Positions 53,046 to 64,000 of a stretch of DNA of 64,000 bases are shown here, piece by piece (position 1 is the first letter of the stretch; each line of letters starts with the position of its first letter). Both the position numbers and the translations under genes were made by a program. Origin of the DNA: Apostichopus japonicus (taxonomy: Eukaryota > Echinodermata > Holothuroidea > Aspidochirotida > Stichopodidae); NCBI RefSeq assembly GCF_037975245.1, contig NC_092574.1, positions 13,357,213 through 13,421,212 on the forward strand, given 5' to 3'. Under the pieces are notes generated by a model. The model saw only the letters and a program-made list of their open reading frames with translations, did not search any database and had not been told where the DNA came from.

Positions 53046-53226
53046 AATCATATTTTCACGTATCGATCGAAATCCCGAGTAATGGAATTCCCGTTAGTGT
53101 AGGGGGACTTGTACATGTACCACGCACATTAGAGACACCGACGCAAACTGGCTTTAACCAGCATGCGCCCTTAAGATTTGGACTGATACTTTGTGTATGA
53201 CACGAGCAGTTCCGTATACCGTCTCA

Positions 53227-53316
<90 letters not shown>
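53227..53316. repeat. (TA)n microsatellite
   Basis: A pure TA tract of about 90 bp. Confidence 0.95.
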
Positions 53317-53320
<4 letters not shown>

Positions 53321-53389
53321 GCAGTTTTACACTTCTCAAACACTCCATGGGATCGATTATATATAGTGCTGCCTAACGAGTAACAATGC

Positions 53390-53681
53390 TAGTTGAAATG
53401 ACGTCATGCACTTTTGTGAATGCCTTAGGTAATTCGTACCATATACATGTCTATATGCAACTGTACAGTTCTCTTACACCTTTATAGCTTCTATACTGAA
53501 GGGTTATTATGCTTGATGTTGCATTTGCATGTTAAATGACGTCATGCACATTCTTTTGTGGATGTGGCGTTCAGCACCTTATAGCGTGTTCCAGGTTCAC
53601 ATGCAACTGTACATACAGTTCCCATAGAACTCTTATGTCGCTTCTGCTTTCTTCAAGACAAAGTTGAAGAAGATGACGTCA
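53390..53681. promoter_or_regulatory. Diverged direct duplication carrying three full CRE palindromes
   Basis: TGACGTCA lies at 53399-53406, 53537-53544 and 53674-53681. The first two sit in a duplicated block (AAATGACGTCATGCAC...TTTTGTG...ATGCAACTGTAC...AGTTC) of about 110 bp. The third lies outside that block. Full CRE sites are bound by CREB/ATF dimers. A weak minus-strand first-exon candidate (ATG at 54252) lies upstream in minus-strand sense, but no promoter was defined. Confidence 0.4.
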
Positions 53682-54883
53682 GCTGCTCTCTTCTAATTGC
53701 TTATCAATTGACCATAGTAGCTAAATGCAACCAAAAAAAGAAGAGTTCCAACACAGTAAATCATCGACTAATGTTTAATGTTGATACACGCATGCTGTAT
53801 ATTTGAGCCCACAATTCTTACATCTTAATCTGTTGAATGCTTAAAATGATAATTTTTCAAAGGGCAACTAGAGGATGATGATTTCCTTTCATGAAAGACT
53901 CGAATTAAAACGGATATTTATTCTTTACTTGGTGACATTTATAAAGACAGGTGGACATATAGTCGCCTTCTCCGGTTGTTTTATTGTGACTTATAAAAAA
54001 ACACACAAAAACCCCCAGAAAAACACCATGAACACTTCTTTTTATGTTAGGAAAGTCAAACAAACTAACTTGAGATCTGTAATTCGTAATTTTCTGAGCT
54101 GACATTTTACGATACCTGTAGGTGTTAACGTGTGACGGACGAACACCTGTATATACTAGAGGCAATCCCGGGTATATAACAATTCGATCAGTTTTGTATA
54201 ACCACTGACCTCGATAATCTTTGTTTTTAGGAGAATCAAACGCAGCCATCATCTCAAGCTTCTATAGAGGTAGAGATCTTATTGCTTGTGATAAAAAAGA
54301 AGCTATAGCTCACGAAATAGTCGAAGGCAAATCAAATGTCGTTTTCCTGTATGGCTGCAGTCATTAATGTGTATTGGTTACGTAAGGAGGCTGATATTTT
54401 GTGAATATGTCATGTCATATTACTATAGTATACGAGATGACGCTGTTTTTCCAATTTCCTTTTCTGAATGTTTGACACTGTAATCAATGCTACTATATAT
54501 TTTCATATCGAAACTTTAGATATTTTCCAATTCAGGAGTTGCGAAAGCCATTCGCGTGCTGTTCGCGTAATATGCGCTCGCCGAACATGACCAAATTATA
54601 TGGAGAGCCATATATGAAGATTACAGGAACAAATATATATAAGTTACTATTGTATATATGTTATGGAAAATATAAATAGGTTATACATAACATTAAAATA
54701 TGAGTGTTACTGGTAACCTCTATATATTACGGAATGACGCATACATATGAGAAGTTATAATCCATGTATTCGGTGTATAATTTTGACACACACGGCGCCC
54801 CATAGCCTACGACCGAGGACGAATTATGTCACACCGAGTTATAAGATTATGTCGCTCGTATTCGCACATAACTGTACACCGAG

Positions 54884-54976
54884 CAATCTATAACCAGGCC
54901 CGCAATCTATGACCAGGCCCGCAATCTATGACAAGGTCAGCAATCTATGACCAGGCCCACAATATGACCAGGCTTG
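54884..54976. repeat. 19-bp minisatellite, five units, at a transposon boundary
   Basis: Units of CAATCTATGACCAGGCCCG begin at 54884, 54903, 54922, 54941 and 54960, with a few substitutions and a shortened last unit. Each unit is made of TCTATGAC, which matches the target duplication at 55220-55227, followed by CAGGCCCGC, which resembles the terminus of the element starting at 54969. Confidence 0.9.
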
Positions 54977-55219
54977 CAGCCAAATTGATTTTTTGGGGGC
55001 AGGAAAGTGAATTAGGGTGAGGTGAAGGAGAATGAGAAGAGGGAGGGCCACAAATGTAAGCTGTTGTGCATCCCGAGGTGAGCTCTTGGAGAAATTTTTG
55101 CTTTGGGGTAAGAGGGCCTAGATGCTAAATGGTGCTATCATGTCTATCAGTCTGAAATTTTGGTTGTGTGTGGAGAGGGGGGGGAGCATACCCCATGCCA
55201 CCCCGTGACTACGGCTCTG
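54969..55219. mobile_element. CAGGGCCGTAG-type hAT MITE (251 bp)
   Basis: The left end is CAGGCTTGCAGCCA. The right end is the inverse of CAGAGCCGTAGTCACGG, a terminus type common in hAT MITEs. The right flank is TCTATGAC. The immediate left flank is AATATGAC (6 of 8), but the identical TCTATGAC occurs in the adjoining minisatellite units. Poly-G follows the termini internally. Confidence 0.7.
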
Positions 55220-56484
55220 TCTATGACTTATTAAGAAATTTCAGTGGGTACAAAGAGTTCGGCTGTTCAAACAGCGAATTATTAACCGTTTAATAATTCA
55301 ATGGAACACAGAATCTGATTAATTTTGCGTTCCTCGTGTGAGGTTGGATTGATGGTCGTTTATATATTGTGTTACATCTCGTTCTTCTTCCTTAATAATA
55401 ATTAATTAATTTTAATTAAATAATTAATAATAATAATAATTCTCCTTCCTTCATGGGAAATCGGAAATAAGTGTTTCACTTGGTTCAGAACCTCCAGACA
55501 GACATTTTTGCAAAATAAGTTTGATAAAAAAAAAATAACTAAGGAAGTTCCATGCTAATAACTACAGAATATTTTTTATATAATGTTGATTTTATTGGGC
55601 CAACAAATCTTCAAAATGTGTTATGTTTTGTTCACGAAAATGTCCTTTGCGGTTAAACTGAAGGACACCAGTGTCCTTCGTCAAGAACGACAGTAATAAA
55701 TAAATGAAAAAAGAGGATAAATCATTGGAAATATGGAATGTAGCCCTGAATTATGATTTCAAAAGTGAGTCTTCTTTAAAGAACAAATTAAATGACGAAA
55801 TGTCTGCATGGGTCATATATACACGTAATGACTGATACATATCGTCCCAAAATTGTCCTTGTAAAGTCTATTTTATTTTATTTTATTTTATTTTATTTTA
55901 TAGCTCTTTCACGCGTTTTGTCGTCATCGAGGGATATTTATATAATAGTAAATACAGAGGCATATGGAGAATGACAGTGAGTCAGAAATGAACTGAAACA
56001 TTGAAATATCATGGTGTATACAAATTTGACGAAACCAAGGAAACGTTTCATTACCAACTTACCAACCACGAAAACGTCGTTTTCAAACAAAGAGGGGGAA
56101 GAAGCAATGACTCCGACAATAAACCATGAATTATTTCTCATCCATATCCACACTGCTTCAATCTTTTCGATAAATTCATCCAAAGTAGATGTGCACATAA
56201 TTAAGGGATTTTTTTTCAGAGAAGGTACTTTTTTATTTTTCATTTAGTATATATATATATATAGATTTGTTTCATACCATATATCCAACTTCAATGTAAA
56301 GTGTTGATTTTTTAAAATTCATTTCAAATATTTAACACTTTCTATGTGACACACTATGCATATATCTTGATTGCAGTCCTTATATGCGAACATATCTTGT
56401 GCAGTATTTGAGTACTCAGTATATGTAAACATCATCTACTGGTACTCCTTCTGTGGATTTGTATACTAGTCTCGTACCCGTATT
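55220..56484. other. Intergenic DNA with simple repeats
   Basis: A (TTTTA)n pentanucleotide run lies at 55868-55902, an AT-rich TAATAAT/TTAATTAA patch at 55393-55440, and a short hairpin AAGGACACCAGTGTCCTT at 55661-55678. No exon is supported. Confidence 0.6.
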
Positions 56485-56805
56485 GTGCACATTATACTCG
56501 TGCTCAAGTCAGGACTGACAAACACAAATGTAAGGAAATCTCCCCCCCCCCCCTATAATTATACCAAAAACAAATGCACCAGAAATCGCATGAAATTATG
56601 GATTTCTCGCTTTAACGAGGGAAACGTTGGTGAGAAACTCAATGACAAATTTATATCTTCTAATTTCACTTTCACGAAGGGGGATATTTTGTGCCTTCCT
56701 TGGCATCCTTTGCAAAATGACTTCAGAGTAATGGTTAATACAAGTCTTGGATCGAATTTTAAAGTTTACCGCTGGACCAAACAGTGTCAGCAGTGGTTAT
56801 TGTGA
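56485..56805 (+). CDS. Candidate coding fragment, unknown
   Basis: An open frame ends at TGA 56803-56805. Its second half, from about 56590, is protein-like: RFNEGNVGEKLNDKF, then FTFTKGDILCLPWHP, then FRVMVNTSLGSNFKVYRW. The alternation of strand-like segments ending in VYRW is faintly like a beta-propeller EAR/EPTP blade, but this is a loose impression. The first half crosses a poly-C tract and is unlikely to be coding. No clear acceptor was found, and it could be a relic or chance. Confidence 0.2.
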   Translation: MHIILVLKSGLTNTNVRKSPPPPYNYTKNKCTRNRMKLWISRFNEGNVGEKLNDKFISSNFTFTKGDILCLPWHPLQNDFRVMVNTSLGSNFKVYRWTKQCQQWLL

Positions 56806-57915
56806 GATGAGTTAATTGTTACAATCTCTTTTTGTTTAGTTAAAACGTTGTTTTGTATACTATCGGTAAATCCTCTCCGTTAGTGAATTAAGGTTAGTTT
56901 AATTGAATCTGACTTCGATGCCAGTATGTGACAAACAAAATGAGATCTACCCTAGATAGATTGAAGAAAGAAGAAGTAAAAACAAAACGGCTTTTACCTA
57001 AAACAATTGTCTTGGATGGTTCGAAAAATGGGTGACAGAAACTTAATCGATTCCAACCCCTTCTTAGTCGATTCATCTGAATTCACATATGTTGTGACAG
57101 CAACTCCCTGACTTAGATCAATATTGGTACCTATACCAGACATGTTTAATCATTTTCTTGGCTGATCGCTAACTGTTCTTTCTTTTGTAGAGCTTTGCAT
57201 ACACTCTGAATGTAATTTCAATTTCAAAGGTTCGCTACACACGATCTCTTTGAGAAACATACTACTCCAAAACAGTACGCATAAGTCACCACTATGGTTC
57301 AACATTCTCGAATTTAACAAGATATTGATAACATTTGAATAAATTCGAGGTGGTAAGCCTAATCAAAAGAGACAAGTGTTAGTCATATTAATCCGCAACG
57401 ACTCGGTGTTATCTGTTGATCTCGGGTAGGCTTACGGAGTACAGCTAGCTCGTAATGGCATTGTATGCTACACAGTGATATTTAGATAATTTAGTGTCCA
57501 CAGCTAGCTGTTCCGTTCGTACATGGTTGGCCATCGATGGTGCATATTACGTGTTGTGGATGATGAGAAACCAGGGCCAGGAAGTCGACCCAGAAATTGT
57601 TGGTAGACCAGAGAGTGTTAACTTTGTGTAATGATAGACTAGACCTACACTGTCTTCGTTAGACAGATTAATCGTTTGTCAGACCTTCGGTATAATTCAC
57701 CGTATGTTCGTAGAATACGCTAACTAGGAGAGGATGCAATAACGGTAAGATATTGTTCAATTTGACCAATCAGTGTCTAGGACTTTGGGTATTCTCTGTC
57801 ACGTTTTGGGAGGACGGGACTCTTACGCTCATAGGTTGACCCACTCACCGTATGTTTAGTGGAAAAATGAACAGAATCTTTCTATACTTGAAAGAATCAA
57901 GCAATATCTGATTGG
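56806..57915. other. Intergenic DNA
   Basis: No supported feature. A 50-codon open stretch near 57482-57631 has no splice support. Confidence 0.4.
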
Positions 57916-57923
57916 CTTGTAAC

Positions 57924-58700
57924 CAAGGGCGGCGGAAGCACTTTTAATCTGGGGGGGCACCAACGTCGAAGGGCACTTTGCAGAAATTCGATTGGACTGA
58001 TGCAGCCTGATATTTAGCACCCTTCATAACTCTTATTGAATTATCTTATTTGCGTATACACATCACTCCAGCAACGCCCCCCCCTCAAGGAAACAATGCA
58101 TACTAGCACTGCAATATATCTAATGTGCAAATTGGGAAACAAGGAGCAAGTTTTCTTTCGAGACAAAATGAGGTGAAATCATTATAAAGTCCAAGTCCCT
58201 GCATACGTAAGCGATCGATACATGCATGAAAGCAAATGAAATTTGTCAAAATACGAAAGGATGGGGTAGGGTTATGTGTTTTTGAATGGTTAAACTGATA
58301 TTATTATGATCATTATTATTGTAATGACTTTCCCAATAATTATAACCAATATGGAAGGGTAATAACACGGCACATGCTTGTATGTTATTGGCATGCGATG
58401 TAATAACCTTTGCATGCCTATATGATATGCGCATTAACATGTTAAACGCGCGCGGAGCGCGCGAAAAATTTGGGTAATATTTTTCGGGCAAGTCGTTACA
58501 GCCCCCCAAATCAAATTGCGCTCCTATGCCTATGGTAGTAAACATTTAAAACTTCCCGAAATATTTCATTCAACGTGGGTTTCGCTTTGTAAACTCTTTT
58601 TTTATTTAGAAATTTTATGTAGAAAAAGGGCACATTTTTAACCCGAGGAAAAGTGGGGGGGGCACGTGCCCCCTGTGCCCCCCCGGTTCCGCCGCCCTTG
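57924..58700. mobile_element. GGCGGCGGAAC-family hAT-like element with perfect 14-bp TIR and 8-bp TSD
   Basis: The termini CAAGGGCGGCGGAA and TTCCGCCGCCCTTG are perfect inverted repeats. The target duplication CTTGTAAC is perfect (57916-57923 and 58701-58708). Poly-G/C follows each terminus. A truncated CATAGGCG-family MITE lies inside at 58272-58534. The family matches 23641-24714. The element is 777 bp including the nested copy and has no transposase. Confidence 0.92.
58272..58534 (-). mobile_element. CATAGGCG-family MITE, truncated, nested
   Basis: Read on the minus strand it starts CATAGGCATAGGAGCGC, continues TGTAACGACTTGCCCGAAAA, GCGCTCCGCGCG, and CCCTTCCATATTGGTTAT. It stops near the equivalent of the middle of the 19388 copy. 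The TTTCTTTCAGTAGGTGC and GGCTGCAGCC end is missing. Confidence 0.85.
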
Positions 58701-58708
58701 CTTGTAAC

Positions 58709-61700
58709 TATACAATGGACACAACCCTTTAATACTAAGGGTTGATTGATGTTACAATTTCTACGGAGTTTCCAATTAATCTATAATTAGCAGCGACCTC
58801 CTCAGGCGTTGGCCTTAGTGCACTGAAAATAAAGAACAGGTGTTAGATAGGCCTTGCGCAGGTATGTGATATCACGTTGAAGAACTTGACTTTCTTGTTA
58901 GGAAGTATTTGGTGCAAAATAGTACCGCAAGTACTGTTGTCACATAAGTTGTCGCAAGTAATTTGTTCAAATGGGGCATTCCACTGTTAAGCTTGGAAGG
59001 CGTAGGAGTCGCACACTTGCAAGTTACAAAACTTTTTCATAGATCACTAAACTAAAATATGATTGAGGAAAACAATCGCATTTGTTGATTTTAAGAAGTC
59101 ATTTGAGTATTAGTAACTGATATAGGCGGCCTTTGCCGTATAATTGAGTTCGTAGGTTAATTTTACTTACTAGTTGTTTACAGTAGGCCTCTGTTATAGA
59201 ATAGTCCGAGTTGGGTTTTAGGTTGAATACGTGATGAACGGGTGCCCGAGGGACTGACCGAACAGCGGAGACGGGTCCCCGGTTCCGACTTTTATGACTG
59301 GTCCCATCACTAAATTCCCAACCTCCAGTCCCCCCAAACAACAAATTTACAGATGCCTATCTTTATCATCAGTCTCGTCCGGGGTGGGGGGGGGGAGGTG
59401 TGGAGAAGAGAATTCGCGCATCGGTAATAATATCAGTTAAATATGAACAATTAAATATCGACTATGAAAGATGTAACCAATATGAGTTCCATACTGTAAT
59501 GCGAAATAGGGAAGGATGATTGGCTAATTTAACTCCTTTAACCAACTATATTATTAACTCACGTGATCCATACTGCAAATGGTGCAATAAGTTTTCAAAA
59601 ATAGTGACACGGGACAACCAGGCACAGACGAATATCTAACTTTGCCCCCTCGGAGACTGATGTAGACTGTGTTCTAAATACGTCACCATTTCAAAATCCC
59701 TCTAACACTTACGACTACGGGAACCGCATATATGCTGCCACCTTATATCGACAATTTCAAATCAGATGAATTTGAAAGTACGTTAAAAAAATGGATCATT
59801 ATTACCCTGTATGACTGACATAACTTCCTGAAAAATTTCGACATCCCCACAACGACGTCGCTAAGGGGCAATTTTAAGATGATGCCAAAGTTAACATAAG
59901 TACTGGGCTTCGATGTACTTGCCTGCAAGTTCAATTATGCCTAGTTATGGAATGTATTAGGATGGGTCAATGTCTGAATTCTTCGTTTGTCGCCCTCACA
60001 GTCCAAACTAATTACTGTATTCCGAGCAAGTTGTCCGTGTAAAGACAGTTAATATACGTTTGCATCATCAATATTCTTGCGGAGATGAATGTATGTTCGT
60101 TAAAATAAATTTCCTGTTTGAATTTAAGAAGATTTCTGTATATTAATAAATGTGAGATATCGATCAATAAATTGTTATCTATCAATTAATAATGAATAAC
60201 CCTGAGTCATTACCAGGTTTTGTAATTTCACGCTTCTTGTATTGTGTTCTTCAGGTATAAGCTATGTGATTATTCGTGACGTAAGCTCATGAGATACATG
60301 GACAACTTGAAGCAAACGTTCTCTGAGTGTGTGTAGCTGGAATCCAAACAACTTGATAACCAATTGATAATATAACACTAAACGGAAAACTTCCCTATCA
60401 CAGATATTATACTTCTCCAGATAGGAAAATGAATGATATATATATATATATATTTATAAATCTTAGCTGTGTTAAAGTAATGGGAAATGGGCCTTAATTA
60501 GATAATAGCTGATGTACAATTTTCATAATGCAGTAGGGTTAGATCCTTTCTCCAGGCCCCGGACATGTCGGAAATAATCTGTGGTTAACATGACGATAAG
60601 CAGACACCCGTCGTAAATAACGCCATTTTGTTGTTTGTTGAAAATCCAACATGTCGCATTATATGCTTCATTTTCACATGTAAAAGCAATCTCCTAATGG
60701 ACGGAGGCTGAAGTGTAATAAGATAAGAGATATTCTTGTCGCCAATGGACGACTAGTCCGAGCATAACAAAAGTGTAAACATGCCTTGATATTTAGAACA
60801 ATTATTACCATGTATAAGACTTGTATATTTATATTTACATATATATAGAGAGAGAGAGATAGAGTAGGTTAAAGAATTTGCCTATACATAATGCGTAACC
60901 ACTCAACAGATCAACTTTAATTGTGGGTGTAACGAACAGAAGCTTCACAGTTGATAAAACTCGGCTTGCTTTTATGCTGTTGTAATACATAATGGCTTTA
61001 GTGGTATTACGGAATCTGTAACGTTAAAAGAAGGACAGAAAGCAACGAAAAACAACGAAAAGTTGTCAATTTAAACAATAAACCCACATCTTCTTCTCTG
61101 TTTCGAGTTATGATCATTGAGCGCAACCACTTATTCTTCTGGCATAGGGGCATTAGAATAGTCTCAAGGTTTCATTTCTCAGAATGTTACAATTTAATAA
61201 AAACTTTGAAAGAAAAGTAACCAACAGTTGTCTCAGTTTGTCCCGTTTTTCTTTACTAATTTATTATAGTTAGAAGCCTCGAAACAATGTAAATGCGCAA
61301 ATAAAGTAACAAGAATGACGATAATTAGGCTATACGTTGAAACAACACTATGCTGTACCGCATAACGATCGGACATAAGGGCATACTGATAAATAACTTT
61401 CCAAACAAGTTTTCAAAATAGGAGAACGCGAATGTTGCGTTTAACAGAGAAACAATTTTTTAATCATTTAGGATGGATATTTCAAATATACTTAGAGCAG
61501 TAACGAACGTGACGTCATCTTCGCAAATGCAGATTGTGACACAACCCACGCTCAACACAGATCCTACAGTAACACAACAAAAACCGCGTTTGAATACAGA
61601 TTAATTTCTTCCTTAATTTTTGGTGAAAATTTCTTATAAATTATATATCTTTTAAAGGAATCGTGAAGCCGTCATAATATATGTAGTGCATTGCTGATTT

Positions 61701-62326
61701 CGTGATTTTTGTGTAACACAAGATAACTTTGAACTGCAGACTCTTCGTTGTTTATACATCGCGCTGTCCAGCTCCAACGTGAAGAATTTTCGCATGTAGG
61801 CAACTCTAACGTTTACAATCGGACAGTTCTGCGAAGCCAAAGCTTCTCGGTACTACATTCTGCTCTGACATCGATTCCGCCAAGTTTCATCTTTCGATGT
61901 TCCAAATACTTTCTTTTACTGTAAATTTGATACGTGAATTTTATTTTAGCGATTTCGAAGAACGGTTTATGAACTGTGGTTTGAGTGTGAGAGTGTATTA
62001 TGTGCAACGCTATGTACGTACCAACCGGGCATGGTAAGCTGTATACGTACGTTCGCGATGTGTACGTAACATATAATAGGCATTCACCTGTGCGCGTGCA
62101 CATGTGAGAGTGTATTTGTTGCTGAAATGTGAGTGCTAACTTCAAGTCGCTCGTTTTGTCTATTTGCCTGCATAACGTCATTCACCAAATTGATTCGTTC
62201 GAACAAAATGGTGCTTTTGCTGAAAAACTGGTGAATTTAAAAACTAGAATTCTACAGGAAAAAAAAAGGTCAAATGGGGACATTGTTCACATGGTTAGAA
62301 AGAGATAAATAAGAACTACGAGGACA
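58709..62326. other. Intergenic DNA
   Basis: A poly-G tract at 59381-59396, a short (TA)n at 60436-60454 and a (GA)n run at 60846-60864 are present. No exon is supported. Confidence 0.4.
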
Positions 62327-62452
62327 ATGTATCCAAATCTCCAGTCCACCGGCAGACAATTCCTTGAACAAGATGATACTGCTCATATTGATGATATCGA
62401 ACTATCCACCCTAGCTGGTGGTGATGACCTTTCTTACGATTCTTCTTTCTAA
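62327..62452 (+). CDS. Small acidic ORF (41 aa), unknown, possible last exon
   Basis: The ORF runs from ATG at 62327 to TAA at 62450-62452. The peptide is strikingly acidic and Ser/Thr-rich (QFLEQDDTAHIDDIELSTL, then GGDDLSYDSSF). An in-frame stop precedes the ATG. Another protein-like frame, ending NGDIVHMVRKR at 62305, lies immediately upstream. Such short frames can occur by chance. No Kozak or splice evidence decides it and no family is recognised. Confidence 0.15.
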   Translation: MYPNLQSTGRQFLEQDDTAHIDDIELSTLAGGDDLSYDSSF

Positions 62453-64000
62453 AGAGTGTGGTAATCACCGAATGCAATCTCCCAGTGACAGATTACATAA
62501 AATTCAAACTCATATAAGCATATGCTAATATGGAGGCATAAAAGTCACTTCGAAAGAATTCGAAATGCCCCCAAAAAGTGATAAAAAAACGGAGGAATAA
62601 ATTTGACCACAATATGTAGCCCTTTTATAGCTATTATTCAAATTCAGTGCAAATATTTACTGTATTATATCATAACGTCGTTCTTCCTTAGGGGGAATAA
62701 TATTTTACCGCTGTGATTGCTACACACTTAATCTCACACTAAAATAGTCGTAAATATGTAAATCTGATATGAAAAAAGGGGGCCCCATTCTTAACGTTGA
62801 CGAGAAATATAGCCTATTGTGGTTGTTGCAAAGATTTAACCGGCAGGTTTCCGAGACTATTGGTTTCATCTCGTAAATCGGTAAATATTTTGCATAAAAT
62901 GTTATACATATGCGCACATGTATTATATAAACGCAGCCTATTAATATACACAGTACAACGTGTTGGATGGCTCTGTGATAATGCAATTTTCAAAGTTATG
63001 ATTTATTTGCTTTTAATTTTCTTCACATTTCAATTCTTTCTTACATAACCACCAATCAGCAGCCTATCAACCAACTGTCCGCCGGACGTGCATGCAGGCA
63101 GGGCGTGACAAAGGCCTATTTTCAATATTTACTTACCATCTATTGACCTATCGCCTGTTTACGTACTTAAATCCAGAGGTGAACCATGTATGGACATAAC
63201 GGGCATCTGCAGGGAATACCCTCAGCAAAGCCGAACTTCGTTTTCAATAAAACTGATCCAAATTAAACTCAGACCACCCCCGCCCCCCGTAAAATAGAAA
63301 AAGAAAAGAAAGCAAAGTCCCCGACCGCATCTGTCTTTTCCACACTATTTCCTTTTTGGTTGAGAAAAAAAGTCGTCAAAATGTCTTTTCGTAAACGTGA
63401 TTTGAAATTATTTTTAGCGTGATTGGAACGTGGATCGTAGGCCACAACTCAACTAGACAAAGTTCCAAATGAACTGTGTGTGTGTGGGGGGGGGGTGGGG
63501 AGGGTGTCTCTTCTTTCCTTTTCTGACACATTTTGGACGAGAAACATGTTATTTTTTTTTTGACTCGGCCTAATCTCAAATTAACAGAATTATTACAACA
63601 GTCAAGCCACCTCTTACAATACACCGTTATAGACTCATGTAGAAGAACGGTGTGTATGTGTATAGAAGGAATATTTTAGCGCAGGAAATACATGTTATTT
63701 TTACTTTTTAGTTTAAAGCAACATTCTTCATGGAGTTGGTTGAAAATTTTACCAAATTAATAAACCCTGTGTTACTCAAGCATTGAGCTGAGACACCTCA
63801 ATAATGAAAATACGGCATTTCAACTAGTGAAAATACATCGACACCTATGTCTGGTTTGACCATGTAATGCGGCTCGGTCCAGACAAAATATGTAAATTAA
63901 CAAACACTCGCTCAACACTCTTTTTTTCCACATTATCAAACGTAAATTGATAACTGTCAAAATAGTCAACCTTTTCTACTTCAGTCTTTGAAGTGAAACA
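62453..64000. other. Intergenic DNA to window end
   Basis: A G-run lies at 63486-63506. No exon or transposon ends were recognised. Confidence 0.4.

Noticed and set aside
54181-54260. Coding first exon on minus (ATG at 54252, donor GTCAGT) or a 39-bp exon on plus
   Set aside because: Both strands offer equally plausible splice signals over the same 40 bases, and no partner exon was found for either.

Overview
The window looks like an AT-rich, repeat-laden, mostly non-coding stretch of animal nuclear DNA. It shows GT/AG introns, tRNA-derived SINEs, long (TA)n microsatellites and many short non-autonomous DNA transposons, and no operons, bacterial ribosome sites or dense ORFs. A marine invertebrate deuterostome, possibly an echinoderm, is my best guess. 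That rests on overall texture and gene content, not on a diagnostic sequence.

Two protein-coding loci can be supported. On the minus strand at 3746-3954 is one exon of a nocturnin-like (CCR4-type endonuclease/exonuclease/phosphatase superfamily) gene. It ends at a clean splice donor just after the first catalytic motif, and the catalytic bulk of the gene must lie left of the window or be lost. On the plus strand at 16900-18758 is a two-exon gene for a 502-residue protein with a basic, charged N-terminal third and a C-terminal beta-propeller-like region. Three weaker exon or small-ORF candidates are flagged at 48.7, 56.6 and 62.3 kb.

The richest signal is transposon archaeology. At least eight short elements have terminal inverted repeats of the CAGGGG / CATAGGCG / CAGTGGCGG type and 8-bp target-site duplications (TSDs), as expected of hAT-superfamily MITEs (9.9-11.7, 19.4, 20.2, 22.9, 23.6-24.7, 51.1, 55.0 and 57.9-58.7 kb). 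Several are nested in one another. Five of the duplications share a central TGTA at the same position, and several elements share a subterminal GCTCCGCG motif. One element (54.97-55.22 kb) is preceded by a 19-bp minisatellite whose unit is its own target-site/terminus junction. A fold-back element, its solo arm and a further dispersed repeat pair are also present.

Layout: 1-9.9 kb, nocturnin-like exon and AT-rich intergenic DNA; 9.9-15 kb, nested MITEs and a 53-62 bp minisatellite; 16.9-18.8 kb, propeller gene; 19-25 kb, MITE cluster; 26-43 kb, SINEs, (TA)n tracts and E-box/CRE motifs; 43-47 kb, G-rich, CT-rich and 36-bp satellites; 48-64 kb, candidate exons, CRE cluster and further MITEs.
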